NCBI RefSeq assembly: GCF_001522545.3
Contig: NC_031783.1
Location: 2,630,472 to 2,694,471, forward strand
Length of the DNA: 64,000 bases
Origin: Parus major
Lineage: Eukaryota; Chordata; Aves; Passeriformes; Paridae
Direction: 5' to 3'
The notes under the pieces: model-generated
Told to the model about the DNA's origin: nothing
Databases searched by the model: none
The model's input: only the letters and a program-made list of their open reading frames with translations
Made by a program: the position numbers and the translations under genes
In this document: piece by piece, positions 18,311 through 33,300 of the stretch
Position numbering within the stretch: the stretch's first letter is position 1
How the letters are laid out: the number at the start of each line of letters is the position of its first letter

Positions 18311-21300
18311 GCCCGCACGTCCAGAGGCGCGTAGGTAGGTGTGCCTGCAGCGCCGGGTGCTGTCCGAGACGAGAAATGTGACAGCCCGTGCAAAATACGG
18401 TCCCGCTGCGGTTTGTGTCTCCCTTCTGCGACTCGCTGGGTACTTAAATTCCCTTTGGCACGTTAACAGGGCTGTCCAGGCACTTTGCACTTTGTTTCGT
18501 AAGTGAATAAGTGCTTTTCTTTCTCTGTGTATTGAGTTGCTATTGAATTGCTTCCCATATTTTTATTTCATACAAACTGAACAATTGTGGCCCCTCTATT
18601 TTATTTATAAAGGTTCAGTGTATCTTTGCCTGCCTACATCAATCTGCAAGGGAGTTGCAGAAAAGCCTCATGTTCATCGAGCCGTGAGTCACAACCAATT
18701 TTTAAAGCTGTTATAACAAAAAAAAAAGTGTTTGCTTTTTTTCACAAGTAACTTTAAAAGTGTAGCTTAGAAAGAAAAAAAAAATAAAAAAAAAAATCAG
18801 TAGACACAACATTATTCCTGGATGCTTGTGAATCCTAAACTATATTCATACTTTAGTATTACACATACCTGTGTCATATGCACAGATGAGCTTTAAAATT
18901 GTCACATACCATTACCACTTTGCCTTTACTTTTATGTATCATTCCCCTGACTTCCTTACTGCAGGTGTGGGCAAGAAAGCTTTTCCTTTAAAACTTTTCA
19001 ACAATGGGCATAAAATTCTGCAGCTGAGGTCTTGAAGAATGCAGATGGGTATAGTATGTGTTGGAGCTCGCAGTGTGTATTGACTAACTTTGTTTCTTTT
19101 TTTATTATTTATTTTTTTGCTTTTCTGATATTGTCTCGTTTTAAGTGGCTCCTGAGTGTAAAATGTCCTCTGAGGGTGGGCTGTGGGTGGGAAGCACGTG
19201 GTGTGTTCCAGTCCAGGACCTGCCAGCTCCTTCCTTGCAGGGCCTGGGAGAGCACACCCTGCATGGTTGGGTTCCAAACCAAACAGACTGATGGCTCAAT
19301 TATCACCTGAGCAAAGAGCAGTTGCCTATAAATTTTGCCAAGCACAGCCCTGTTTTGTGATCTGATAGTGTGGGGTTTGGTATCTCCCTGCCCCTTCTTC
19401 AAAGTAAAAAAAGAAAAGGGTGGAAAAAATAACAAGTTTTGGCTGGGAGCCAGCCTGTCTGTCTCCTTTCCTCTTCTGGCTGTGCTGCTTCTTTATGTGG
19501 ATGACAGGCCTTGGACATTGCTTGGCTCACCAGCACTGTGTTTAACATGGTGTCCTGGATGAATAAATGCTAAAATAGTGTTTGTTGCCAATTATAAGTG
19601 TTCCAGAATATCCTGTTATCCTCTAAGATATTTCTTTTTTTTGAGTAATTTTGGGGAGCAGGAGCACCAAGTATTTTAATCTGCATATTGAGGTGAAATG
19701 TTCATGCCGACACCTGTGTTTTCTTGGTGTTCTAATGTCTCCTTATTTAAACCACACATGAATTTCAGGAGATGAAACCAGACAAAGGGTGAAGTTCACA
19801 GACGATCGTGTGTGCAAGAGCCACCTTCTGGATTGCTGTCCCCATGATATCCTGGCTGGAACAGTAAGTATGTCCTCTGGAATAAGGGATTCTGGTGAGG
19901 AGGATGTTGGTACAACTCTTGCTAGTGCAGGGTGGGTGACTTCTAGGAGAGATCAGGCTTACTGTACTCAGGGAGCAGTCACAATTCTAATTCCACTTCC
20001 TGTGACCTGTGTAAGGAACTGCTCTCACTTCTCAAAACAAAAAAGATACCAAACCAGGAGCTCTCAAAATTCACCTGAAATCTTTTTCTTTCACAATCCC
20101 ATGGGAAATTGCAAAATTATTTCTGTTTTAGCAGCTTAAGATGGTCAGAGCTTACAACTTATCCTGTGGTGGTTCCAAGCCTGTAGCTAGGCTGCTGCCC
20201 TGGTACACTGCTGCATCTTCAGGTTAGCAAGTGTTTTCTTAGCAGCTGCACTAATCCTTGGAGATTTTCAGTCTCCTCTGCCCAGCCTTGATGGAAGAGC
20301 AGCTTTTCTGTCGTTATTGGGGTGATGTTGGCAGATCACATCTCTGGCTGAGTGTTGGTTGTTTGTGTCACTCTGCCCGACTGGTTTCAGACAGTTGTCT
20401 CAGCTCCTTTGCTGTTCCCTGTGGGAACAGAGCTGGCCAGCGTTCAAAGGTTTGGCTCACGTGCTACCTTTGAGAGCAGAAGGTGATGCAGGCTTTTAAC
20501 AGTGAGCTCTTGTGAAGTAAGTGTTCATTTGAGGCTCCCAGATGAAAGCTGCAGCCCGACTTTGGAAAGAAAACTGTGTCTTTTGTCACCATTGCTGTGC
20601 AACAGAGGCAGGATGGAAGTGAATATGGATGTTTGAAATCCATCTCTGCCCTTGCTGTTTGCATGAAATACTGTGACAATTCACAGTGTCTGTCCACTTA
20701 ACCAGGTTGTTGAAAGATGCTCTGGTTATTTCTAGCCCTTCCTGCTGCTCATTAGGGAGCTGGCTGGACACAGTGGGTCTCCAGCAAAGGGAGGGCTGGC
20801 ACTGCTGGCCCTGCTTGTGTCACTGCCACAGCAGGAGTGTGGCAGCACTGGTAGAAAGAGCTGTAGCAAAAGCCACCTCTGCTCTCAGCACTCAGACTTG
20901 ACCTTCTCAGTAGCTGCCTTTGCAGAATAAGATTGGAAAAGCTGAATACCAATCTCTGTACCTGTATTTTTTTTAATTAATTTGAAGCTCAGATGTGTTT
21001 TTCAGTGATTGCTCCATCAGCCTTCATATGGCTTCACCTCCATTTCAGAATTTTAAATTTCAATCCTTTGTATAGGTCACTGTGGGCAGGGTATGTTTTT
21101 TGGCACGAGATTGTACAACAGTTTTTTGGGGCCCAAGGGGTGTTTTGAACATGAAGGCTGCCTTCTACCTCTGCTGGCAGATTTTCAGAAAGAAAGTAAA
21201 TGGTGAGTTGAAAGAGTAGTTCAACACAAGTGATGTGTGCTAGGTGGTGCCAAAGCATGGAGTCTGAAGTGTTTCAGATGGCTTGTGAGTCTCCTGGGGC

Positions 21301-24300
21301 AGAGAAGCACCTTGAAGAATTTGTTTCTTATGCTTCTGTTGTTATTTGTCTTGATTGAGTTGTTCTTTCCCTCTTGCTGTGGAGTTTGTGCTCAGAAACT
21401 GCAGGAGCAGGAAGAAAGACTGCTCCTGCATAAGTGATCTTGTGGCTCACTCACATGATTTTGTGGTGGCTTTGAAGTGGGTGTGGAGTTCTACACCTCT
21501 GTCATCGGGTTCCTGGGGGCCAGAGCAAGTATTGGTGCTGCAGATCTGTGTTGAAAGAACATGTGATGTCCAGAACAGGAAGAGCATTTCAGCTGTCACT
21601 GCTGCCAGTACAGAATGAAACTTAGCTGGAACGTGCAGTGCTTCCTCGTGATCTGAGGCAGCTCCACTGGTGCTTTACTGTGCTCTGCTAAGGAAGAGCT
21701 GTATGGGTGAATCTGTCTCAGCTGGCTGGGGTATAATCCACCTCTGGGTGTATTACTGCAGACATCAGGACCTTGGACCTCTTGGAAACTTCCAACAGAT
21801 GCTCCAAGCCTTCTGGTGCTTGCTCTGCTGTGTCCTCCCCTAAGGCATTGTTGCTGCTGCATCCTTCATGTGTGCAGATATTCCTCAGTGGGAAGCTGAT
21901 TGAAGGCAAGCAGGAAGCTGATCCCTTGGGGAGCTGTGCTCAGTGAAATATGATGGGTCCCACTCACTGACCTTCAGATGCAGATAAGAAAAGGAGTCCA
22001 GTCTGTAAGCAAAGCTCTGGAATATTCCTAAGAGCTGCAGAAGGCCTATTGATCTTTGCTTTGTTAAGGTGCACCAGTGTTCCTTGTCGTAAGAGCTGTC
22101 ATTTTAAGTTGGTTTGTTCTTGTGATTATTCTTCCTTTGGCCCCAGAGACTTGTCTGAACTTACCACTAAATAACCTTTGGTGGTTTTCTTTGGTCTCTG
22201 TGGGTAAGGAGGAACATTCTGGGAGAACAGGAGTTGGTTTAGGGCTGTTACCAGGGCCCTTGTCATCCACATTGTTTGTGGTGAGTGCTGGGTTCTCTCT
22301 GTTCATGCTAAGCATATTTCTGTCAGTGAAAGTAATGTAGCACATTGAGAGATGGCATCAGCTGGCAATTCTCCTGAATTTCAGCTCTACTAAGAGGTGG
22401 ACAAATGAGCCTCAAAGCTGCCCAGGTTGAACAAACCTTGGAAATTACATCCAGGGAATTGTCCCCTACTGGGAAATATGAATTAAAATCTGTAGGTTCT
22501 AGATTGTTTTTTTGTGGGTTGAGAGGGGGGTCTTTGCTTTCCTTTTTCACTTTGATGAAACTCTGCATCTCTGATCACTGTTAAAGTGTCTTCTTTGTGG
22601 AAATTTAATTTTGTGGTGACTTGCCAGTTCAGGAGATCATAAGAGGTACCTCAGAATGTGGATTTCTCAGCAAATGTGAGCAGGACTAATTGTCAATGAC
22701 ATCTAAATGTATTCAGTCTTTGTATGTATGGGGAATTAAATCTTTGCTCAAGCTCTGCTGGTTGCCTGTCTCACATAGCTGTGTTATAAACCAGCCAGTG
22801 TTGACTGGAGCAGGTCATGGTCTCTGTGGAAAGGGAATCTCTCTCCTGGGGATGAGAGGAGACTTTGAGGCAGAAGGGCTGCTGTTTTTACCTGAGTGAG
22901 CAAAACCTGTGGAAATCTTCTTCCACTAGAACATCTTAAACAACATGGAGGAAGATTTGAGGTTTATAAACTGGTGAGAACTGAATGTTCTTCCCTGAGG
23001 AAGATGTTAAGGGATTTGTTGCCTGCTAACAAGCAGGGATAGGAATAGGGAGCTTCAGAACAAGCATTGTTGGCTCCTCTGAAGTAGTCAGAGCCCCTTC
23101 TCTGAAGTGGGGTTAGTGGCTCAGCTTGCAGGAAGAGCTCAGATAAGAATATTTATAAAATGATCTCAGTAGAATGACCAAAAGAATGAAAGATGTGTCA
23201 CATCATAGAAAGTTATTTTTGTGATAAAATAATAGTAACTCTGTAGCATTCTTTGAAGTGGCTTGCCTGAAGTTGAACATGATCAAGCTCTAAAAGTACC
23301 AGCATGCTTTTTTTGTAGGCATTAAATTTCTATCATTAGAGAACTCAGCAAGAGTATTCTGGATGCAGTGCCTGTTTCTGTAGCCTGCTGCCTGTGGCCT
23401 CCTGGTTCTGGTACATCTGAGCAAAATGAGGAAGGCTAAATGGTGGCAAGTCATGGGGATTTTTTTCTTTTTCTAGAAGAGGAAATCCAGTAATAAGCAC
23501 CTGCTGAAAACCTGAGCATAAACTGGTAGAGTTTGCTTTAGTTGCTGTGCTTCATTCTAAGCACTGATTGTTTAATGTAAGCATCCCCAGTTTTAATTTG
23601 TGATATTCCACAGGGATTCAGTGCTATCCCAGTTCTGCTTTCTCTGCAGGTCACTGAGTTGACACCTGTTGTTGAGGTTTGGGCTCCTTGGGGCTGGTGG
23701 TGACAGTGAAAGAAGGTGGTGGGTAGGCTGGGATGTTCCTTCATGCAGTGACACGTACCCTGCCATTCCTATGGTGCCTCACAATTAGGGCTTATATTAT
23801 TTTGGCTTTCAAAATGCCATTTTCTTTTTCTACTCAAAGAATAAGAGAAATGTTATTAGTTAAAAATCTAAAATGTTGAACTGCAGCTTCCATGTTTTGA
23901 GAGCATAATCGACTTGGGTTCATGTGGCTGTTAACTACTAGGTGGGAGAAAAAATAAATTCAAATAGCATGGAGTGCAGTGGGAGGGAAGGGCAGCTTTC
24001 TGAGAAGGGAGATGCCCTTAAGTCTCTCATTAAACGGGCTTATGTGTAGGACTTAGCTTTGCTGGGCAGGTTTTCAAATTCCAAGCTGCAGCTGGATATG
24101 GGAAGGGTCTGGCTGTGGAATTAACAGTCTGTTATTGCTGAGTGTGGGGTTGTGCATTTCTACTGGCTGTAGACCTTAATCCTTTAAAGTCCTTTTGTTG
24201 TTGATAGGAAGCATTCTGTGTATATCCTACAGTTTGGTATGTCGTATGTTACTTGGGCTCATCCTGACACAGATGTGCATTTCCAGATGAGCTTTAAACA

Positions 24301-27300
24301 GGGTGCAGGTATATTTTGCTGTGCTGTGGCTCCAGGATAGAAGGCATTTGCAGTTGGTGCCTGTTGAAGGAGACCCACTTCCCTCCAGACATTTCTGAGG
24401 CTGTCCTGGAACTTAGGGCAGGAGTAGGACTGGACTGAAAGTATTTGGGCTTTTCTAATGTTCCCAGAACACCTAAAAAATGAATTCTGGCAAGTATGTA
24501 GTTCTTCTGGCTGGTTCTGGTACTGAGAGGTTAAGAGGGAGCTGCTTTTTGTGAAAAGACTTTATTTTGATGTGATGCAGTTGGCAGGAGATGCCTGCTG
24601 CTCGTTGCCATAATGGAGGGTTCTTATGTGTGTTCTTTTCCTTTCAACAGCGAATGGACCTGGGAGAATGTACAAAGATCCATGACTTGGCTCTGCGAGC
24701 AGATTATGAGATTGCAAGTAAAGAGAGAGACCTGTTTTTTGAGCTGGATGTAAGTATGGAGAAATTCTAGTTACTTTTAAGGAAACTAGTTTTTGAAGTT
24801 ACTGGGCTGAGCAGTAGAACTTGGTGGCCATTTCAGCCCTTCATGTTACTTGATGTGTTACCAGACCAGAATGTGCAGCCCCTTCCTGAATGTCAGCCTG
24901 ACTGCTGACTTGAGAATGTAGAAGTGTAATTATGGCCTTTGCCACCCCATTACCCAGCTGGTTGGGAGGCTCTCTGGCATTCCTTGGATCCCACACCTGC
25001 TTGTACCAGGTTCTTGTAACCTGATGTCCTGTCCCAGAAAGAGATTTAAAAACCTGCTCAGTATTTTAACTTGTCAGATTTAGCTTTCATTTTACCTTTC
25101 TGTGATGGAACAGATCAAGGGAAAGCACAGTTCTGTCTTTCCTTTTCATGTTATTCCAGTGTTTTTGTCTTTGTGCCTGTTGCTCCTGCATAGGAAGGAA
25201 GTTCCAGTGCAAAGCCATGTTGATGTGAGGAGCATCCTGTGATGTGTCAGAGTAAAGGAACTGGGTCAGGTTTACAGGGCAGGGGTCAAATGTAACTTGT
25301 TCTGCAAAGTGTCATTTGGCTTTTTTCTCAAAGCATCTGTTCTTGAGGTTGTTTGAGCATTATACAGGATTGCAGCTGTTGGCTGTCAAAGCTACATCTG
25401 GCACAGAGAGCACCTTCATTCATAATTTTGTCTGATCATGCAGGCGATGGATCACCTGGAATCCTTCATTGCAGAGTGTGACAGGAGAACAGAACTGGCC
25501 AAGAAACGCCTGGCTGAGACACAGGAAGAGATCAGTGCTGAAGTGTCTGCAAAGGTATTGGCCTCTCATTTAAACATTAGCTCTGAAAGTCTCAGTGGGA
25601 GCACTGGTGCTCTGTTTCTCTGACACCAGTGATGCTGGGGAGTTAGGCTCCACAGAGGATTTGGGGGTTCCAGTCATCCTCCTCAAGGAGCTGCTCTGGC
25701 CATTCTGGAGACAAAGAGCACCGTGCACTCCAAGAGATTGCTTTAGCATGGAAATAAAGCATATTGGTTTCTTCCCTGTGCTATGAAACGTTACCATAAT
25801 AATTCAGAATAGTAAATCCATCGTCCCATGATTTTTGTTTCATTTAACAAGTGTTCATGGAGTTTTCTTTTTGGGAACTCGCCTAATTGGGCCAACACAA
25901 GACATTTCTGAAGATGATTTTGTGGCCTCTGTGCTGACCTGTAAGCCAGAAATGATTGGCAGATTGTGATCTCTCCACATCCAGTTTCTCTCTTTACCAC
26001 GTATCTGTGACTGCACTGACATTGGTCCACCAGTCCCTTTTGTTGGGGACTCTTGGAGGTTCATGGTCAACTTCCAACAACAGATTTCATTACACAGTAT
26101 TTCTTAAAAAAAAAAAAAAAAAAAAAAGAAAAGTTGTCCTGCAAGCTTTATCACATTTTTGTCTTACTAAAAACTAACTATTCTCTGCAGGCAGAGAAAG
26201 TACATGAGCTGAATGAAGATATTGGAAAACTCCTAGCTAAAGCTGAGCAGCTGGGAGCTGAAGGAAATGTTGATGAGTCTCAAAAGATCCTGATGGAAGT
26301 GGAGAAAGTCCGAGCGAAAAAGAAAGAGGCAGAGGTACAGTGTTTGCTCTCCTGTGAGTTGTCACAGGAGCCTGGGCTAGGCTGGGTGGTTTCTACCTCT
26401 GTTCCTGTGTGCCAGCAATCAGGTGGCAGGGTGATGTGGTGGATGAAAAGATTTTTAGAAACTTTTGCCTAGTGCAGAGAGCTGAGTGAGGCAGGGAGGA
26501 CTTCACCCTCTGAAATACTTGGTCACCAGTCCCTTGCAGGGATGGACTGTTGGGTTAGCTGTGCCCACAAAGCCCTTGTGTGGCACCTCCTTTGTGTGAG
26601 GCTGGGTTCTGATTCTTCAAAGCAGTTCTTTGCAGGGGTTTCCTTGGAGGGTTGTGTCTGTGTAAGGGTTCCCTGACATTTGTGTGGGGTTTTTTTGCCT
26701 CCCTGTAGGAAGAATACCGAAATTCAATGCCTGCATCCAGTTTCCAGCAGCAGAAGCTGCGTGTGTGTGAAGTCTGTTCAGCATATCTGGGTCTCCATGA
26801 CAACGACCGGCGTCTTGCTGACCACTTCGGAGGCAAATTACACTTGGGTTTCATTCAGATTCGTGAGAAACTCGATCAGCTGAGGGTAATCCTCTCTGTT
26901 TTAAACCTTCTCTTTGTACTTCTGAAGACCTTGAACACTTGTATTAAATTAATACAGGATTCTTTGCAGAGGGCTGGTAAAAGCTCAGAAATTTCCGATT
27001 GCAGAATCCCCAAAACATCAAACGGAGCTTTGTTTAGCTTTGTCTTGGGCTCTGTTCTGTCTTTTCTGGGTGACTAAATATGTACCCTCAGAATCAGTCA
27101 AACCAGAGCACTGCTGTAATTTATTCCTTGGAGCTTCAGTACAGTCATTCTCATTAACATGACTGAAATTTGTTACTCTGGGTTTTTTTTTTGACTTCGA
27201 AACCTCTTAATGAAATGTTTGAACTGAAGTTTTACATGGTTCTGTCATTGAAAAGATCTTGAGTAGCTGAAGCCATTAGTTTTCCAAAATGATTCGTAAT

Positions 27301-30300
27301 GGGCTGTGGTACTGGCCTTGCTTGCAAACAGAGACCTTTAGCTGAGTAAGAGTTGTGATTCCTATGCCTCACTCACTGTGCATTGAGGTCAGTGCCTCAA
27401 CTGAGAAAAATGAGACCCTTGATAGGCATCTTAACTTAGCACATAAAATGCAGTGAAATGGTTCTTTGTCTTGCTATTGGAATGGTCTTCCTGCAGATCT
27501 GACCTGTTACTGTATGGCTGAAATATGATGTGGATTTATTTTTTTTCCCCTAGAAAACAGTGGCAGAAAAGCAAGAGAAGAGAAACCAGGATCGTTTGAG
27601 ACGGAGAGAGGAGAGAGAACGAGAGGAGAGGATGGGCAGACGGTGAGTGGGACCTGGGAACTGGCCTGTGAAGTTTAGAAGTATCTGATTCCATGTACAT
27701 GAGCACTGCAGGAATTAAGCATCTACTTCTGGAGTGGCTGTTGGATGTGCTTCAGATGGTGTGTGAGCATCTTGGGACACTCACCTTAGAGTGATTGTAC
27801 ACGTATTTCAACCTCCACTCTGTGTCTAAAAGATGGGAGTTCCCTGTAGTCTTCAGGCATGTATTGGTCTAATCCCTGTTTTAGGGAATCTGAATCTGGA
27901 TGAAATACCCTCATCCAGAGCATCTGAGTGGGAAAGTTTAGGATGAGTGAGGACTAGGCTTGCTCAAAAGGCAGTAGTCATACAGAAATTCCCTGGATAG
28001 CCCTCCTCACTGCTTGGAGGTGACAAAACGTTGGACTGCCTGTAACTTTCCTACAATAAGTGAGGTGCTTTTGGCACAGCTTTGGTAAACATTTCCTAAG
28101 GAAGCTGAAGGATCCCAAGGAGTGGCTGCTTCTGGTGGTTGTAGCTAAGTGTGTCACCTGCTCAGATGTCTGTAATTCCTGAGCAGTGGGAGGGGCTGGA
28201 ACATTGGTTTTCTCAGGACATGGTCTTCTGCATCTTGCCAGTTAAACTGGAAAAACAATTTCTTCTGTACTTGAACTGCAGAGGCATCTTGTGTGTAAAC
28301 AGCTGAGTTAAACAGCCTGGTGTGGGGAGGGTGGTTATTTGCAGGGGTCAGGCAGAGGAAGTGGCTGGGTAGGAATGCTGTTCTGATTGTCACAGCATCT
28401 CCCTGGTTACCTCGTGTGTTTCTCCTCATGTACTTGTTGCATCAAAAAGACCCCAACCTTTCTGCCTGTGCAGAGATAGTTTTGAAACTCAGAGTCAGCT
28501 GAAGGGTGACTTTGTCTGAGGAATATGAGCTTAATAACTGCAGTGTGCTCTAAGATGGCTCTGGCTATACAGTGCTGGAATTGCTGACAAATACCAGCAT
28601 GAAGCAGCATGGTGATTTTAGTGTATTATGAAGATGTGAGCCCCAAACTGTTATTCATTATCCATATTATTTTATTCATGTTATGCATAACTCCAGTTAG
28701 GGTGTTTTATGTGGGTTTTCTGTGGGGATTGCCTGGTGTGATCTGAAGGAGCAGTTCATGCTACAGCTTTCTGTCAAATTGTAGCATTTCATGGGGAACC
28801 CCACAACTTTGTTATCCATGCAGCTGTAATCCAGTTGGGTTTGGGAGCTGCACCATCTGGAAGTAGCTTATGAGTGCAGGAGTTAATCAAAAGGGACTAC
28901 TGTTGCTGCTGCTGTGGTCAGAGATGTGGAAGTGAAATGGGAAGTGTATTTTCATGCAGCTGCTTCATGGCAGACCCACAGCAGGAGCCTGCCTAACATG
29001 GGCTCAGTTTGTCTCCATGGTGCCTCTTCTTCCTGGAGGTCATTTCTCTGTGAAAATTGCTCAACAGAGTTGTTCAGGAAGAACCCTCTGGATCTCTTTG
29101 TTGATCCACATCTCAAAATGCTGGTTTTCTTCCTTCTGTGGTGTGCCTGTGGTTTTGTTTTAGTGTTTTTTTTAAAAAAAATAAACACCCAAGCCCTCAA
29201 TTCTTGAAAGCTAAAGAGCCTCTCGTGTTCACAGGTAGTCCATATGTGGATGCATCTGATGAGGGGGTTTGAAAGCTGCTTTTGAATGTTTATTTAAGGC
29301 TCAAAATAGGAAAGCTTTGGAGCTGGGCTAAAGCCCGAGTCCTTGCTGTTCCATATGTGACAGTACTTAGAGACTGTGGCTTTGCTCTGGCTCTGTGCAG
29401 AGGCACCTGTGTGTTCAAAGAAAAAACTTGTTATGAAGGATTCAGGAGTGCCATACAGAAGAGGTCAAATCAATTGCCTCTCCAAAATGAGAACTTGACC
29501 AGAGGGAGGACAGTAGTTCTGCCAGTGGACACTCAGTGTCAGAACTGAGGTTAGACTTCAGATTTCTTGGTCACCTATCTGCTGGGAGCTGTGCATGCCA
29601 TGCTCATAGAGGCATTTTTCCATCAAAAACTAATTGGTGACTTCTACCACCTTTCAGACAGCCTCTCTTATGCAGAGCTTGGTATTTTAAGGAACCACAG
29701 GAAACATTTTTCCTTCAGAACTCTTGTCATATTCTCCTATATAGCACCTTCATGGTGTTGCTTTAGTAAGAGGAAGAGTATGGCTTGACTTTGGGAGTCT
29801 TTGGTGAGTGCCAGGCACTGTGACATCCCTGGAAACCTGTGGATTCCCTTGTGAAACCGTGCTTCTCATAGCTGTAATGAATTTGTCAATAAACTGTGAT
29901 TCCACATAGGAATGAGTGAACTAGATTGCCACCCTAGTGGTAATAAACACAAATCTTGTGTGATGTTGCTGGTGGCTCTTGGGTACCCAGTAATCTCTGA
30001 AGACTGGAATTCTGTGGGGCATGCTGGGAAGTGCAGACCTTGGTGTTTGCTTCCAGAGCACACCAGCAAACAAGTCTGGAGGTCCCTAATGGATTTCCTG
30101 TGTGTTAAACTGGACAAAAGACAGGTTATGAAACTCAGCAGAAAGTCTCTGTGATACAGGGACAAAAAAAAAAAGAGGAAAGAATAAATAAAATAGACTT
30201 GCTCTGCCTTTTGCTCCTATGGACAGCAGTCTTCTTTTGTCTCCTGCTGTACAATGATTCAGCCTAGTAAGGGACAATGCTTGTTTTGTTGGATTCTTCC

Positions 30301-33300
30301 TGAGTTCTGAAGTTTGGTTCTAGGGAGTGATTATCAGATGGTTTTTGTGCATACTCCTGCTCGGATGATAGGCAGGAAGGGCAGCCAGACTTTTCAGGGG
30401 ATGTGGAAGGGCTTTTGTGGATGTGTGCACTGGTGGTTCAGAATAAAGTGATCCAGAGGAATAAGAACATTAAGAACTTGGAGTAATTACAACTACCAAA
30501 AAAAATCCAGCTGCCTGCCAGGTATCTACAGGAGGTGCTGCTGCTCTGTCAGGTTCTGTTACGTGGGGATGGAGGTGTGTGCTCACTGCCTTGCTCTCCT
30601 GGTTTATCAGCTTTTCCTTCACCTGATCATGTGTTGCCACAGTGCATGTTTCATTTGCAGACTCCAAGTTCTGCTCTGCTTTGTTTACAGTGCTTACCTG
30701 AATTCCTTTCTAAATCTGGGGGCTTTTTTACTTTCTGCCATGACTGAATAATCCCACTTCACTTCGAAGACATGCCAGTGCACACATATTTTCTTAATCT
30801 TGTCTTATCCAGACATGGTTTTAAACTATGTTACTAAAACAGAGGCTTCTCTATTGCTTCTTAAATTCTTGTCTGTGTGTAGCTTTCATGTCAAGGTGCC
30901 AGAACAGCCCTGTGGGGTTTAAATGGAACCTTTGTGGGAGTCTGTGTGTAGTGGGGAGCAGTTACAGGAGAGAGTCTCTAAGTCATTAAACAGGGAGAGG
31001 AGCCACTTCTTAATTAAAGCAAAACAGGACTGTTCAGACAGCGTGTGATGTTCAGCTGGCTCTGAAATGTGGCCTCGGAGGAGGAGGGAGGGTGTAGCTT
31101 CCATGTGCAGAAGTATTTTAAGTGGTGCTGAGTAATGGTGCTGCTGAAGTTGAAAGAATTCTGCAGTTGTTATTTACAAAGTGTCAAGAGCTAATGCTGA
31201 CAGCAATAAGCTCAGAGTGCCACACACGAGCTCTGAAGCTCGTGGAATGTAAGAAAGGATAGCAATGCCTGGATTATTCTTCTCAAGTGCTTTCTAAGGA
31301 TTTTCAGTTTATCTCTGTCACTTGTCAGTAATAGTTCTTCTCTTGTGGCTGTGTCCTCTCTTTTTTTGTGGTTATTTTTCCCAAAATATTGAAAATATTT
31401 TTCAATATTAAAATATATAAAATAAAAAAAATATATTGATGCAAATTTCCTTCTAATGTTTGGTAAACAAATACAAGGAGTGAGAAAAGGCTTTTTTTTT
31501 TAATTTTTATTAAAGCCTCTTTAAAATGCAACTGCCTTAAAGGAAACAAAATGAGAAGACTGGCAGATGTCTTTCTGACTGGAGAGTAGCACATCTTGAA
31601 AATGTTAAGAGTTGATCCAGCTGCTGTTAGGCTGCAGGGAGTAAAGAGTATGTAACAAGTATGCACAGAAAATTAGTTGGAAAGGTTCATTTGGGTGCTT
31701 TGTTAATAGTGCCTGGTTTCTAGACCTTTTCTCTAGTGACAGGAAGCTCATTGTGAAGAAATGTATGTTTTCCAGTTTTTAACAAATTCTTCTTGCTCCT
31801 AAAATTGAAGCTAAAAGAATTATTTATTTGCAAACTTTTTTTTTAAAAAAACCCTAATATATCACTTGATGTATTGATTATTCCTGTGAAGAACTGCCAG
31901 GGTGGATGAATTTTCCTACTGAAAACCCACTGGCTGTATCATAACTTCTCTCACTTAACTCCCCTCTTCTTTTTAGGTCTGGATCAAGAAATAGAGATCG
32001 CCGAAGGTGAGTGCCCAGTTCTGCAGTTCTCCCAAATGCCTGTTTGTGTTTCTCCCTAGTTACTGAGGTTTTTCCTGTGTCTCACAATGGAGTTCACTGC
32101 CTCAGTGTCTGGTTTGCTCCCTGAAAGAGATGGGAAGTGCAGTATGGGCACCTCAGTGGTGCTGCTCAGCTTGGTGTGGCTCGTTGGGCTTAGAGCAGGT
32201 GCTGAGTAGCCTGGGCAGGATGGGCTCCAGAGTGTGAGCTGTAAATGTCCTCGAGGCCTCTTTCAGTAAATGCCTGATATACTTCCATGATTGTAATGTC
32301 TGAAATATCTGTTATATATATAATACCTCTGAAAATACAGAGATTTGAGATTGAAACCCCCATGTCTCTGGGAAGAGCTTGCCTTAATGCTATGGCAACA
32401 TTCTCTGTGATAAGGCACATGGAGATCTCCCTGTCTGCTGCTTTCCTTTGGCATCTTTCTTATTATTAGAGCAGGGTGAAATAAAAATGCTTCTGAAGTA
32501 CAAGGGTCTTCACAAGGAAGGTTCTCTTAGGGTAATTTCACAGGCCACTTCCTTTGGCCTCTCTTCTAATTACATGGGCCTCACTTGTGAGCGATGCAGG
32601 GTTGTAAGCTCTGCCCTGGCCCTTACTACATGCTTACAGTAATGGTGGGAGCTTTTTCTATATGTTTTCCAGCAAACTGAGTAAGCCACTGGCATTTTGT
32701 TGGCAGCACAAGGCCCAGGAGAACTCAGCTGCCCACTGTGCGGGTGTGGGTGCTCAGCCCTGGGTGTCAGCAGGGATGTGGGGGGCAGGAGGTGGGCTGT
32801 GTTGATGCTCTGGGTATTTGTTACTCAGGAGAGTCTGAGGTAGCTCAGGGGTGCAGATCTGAGGCACTGAGACACTCTGGTGTTCCCTCCAGATCACGGT
32901 CTCGGGAGCGGAGGCGGAGACGCTCCAGATCAGCTTCCCGGGAACGGCGGAAGTCTCGCTCCCGCTCCCGGGACCGACACAGGCGCCACCGGAGCCGTTC
33001 CCGCAGCCACAGCAGAGGGCACCGCCGCGGCTCCAGAGACAGGAGCTCAAAACACAAGTATGTATTCCCAACAGGACTGCATCTGGAAAGGGGAGTCCTT
33101 GGCTCATAGTGACCTCTCTAGCCCGTAAAGCGAGCAGGAGCGTGGCAGGTTCTCCAGAGCAGCTGTGGTGGCCTGTGCCAGCTCCTGGGCCAAAGCAGGA
33201 TTTCCCAGGGGCCTCACGTGAGGGCAGCAGCTGTACAGCAAGATCCCAGCTGAGAGGAGAGTCTAGGAGATAGAACAGGTCCCCTGATCTGCAGTGCTGA

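Noticed and set aside
25570..26130. A-tract at 26107 as the tail of a processed pseudogene or SINE
   Set aside because: The preceding 500 bp show no match to a gene or SINE I know and no evident target-site duplication.
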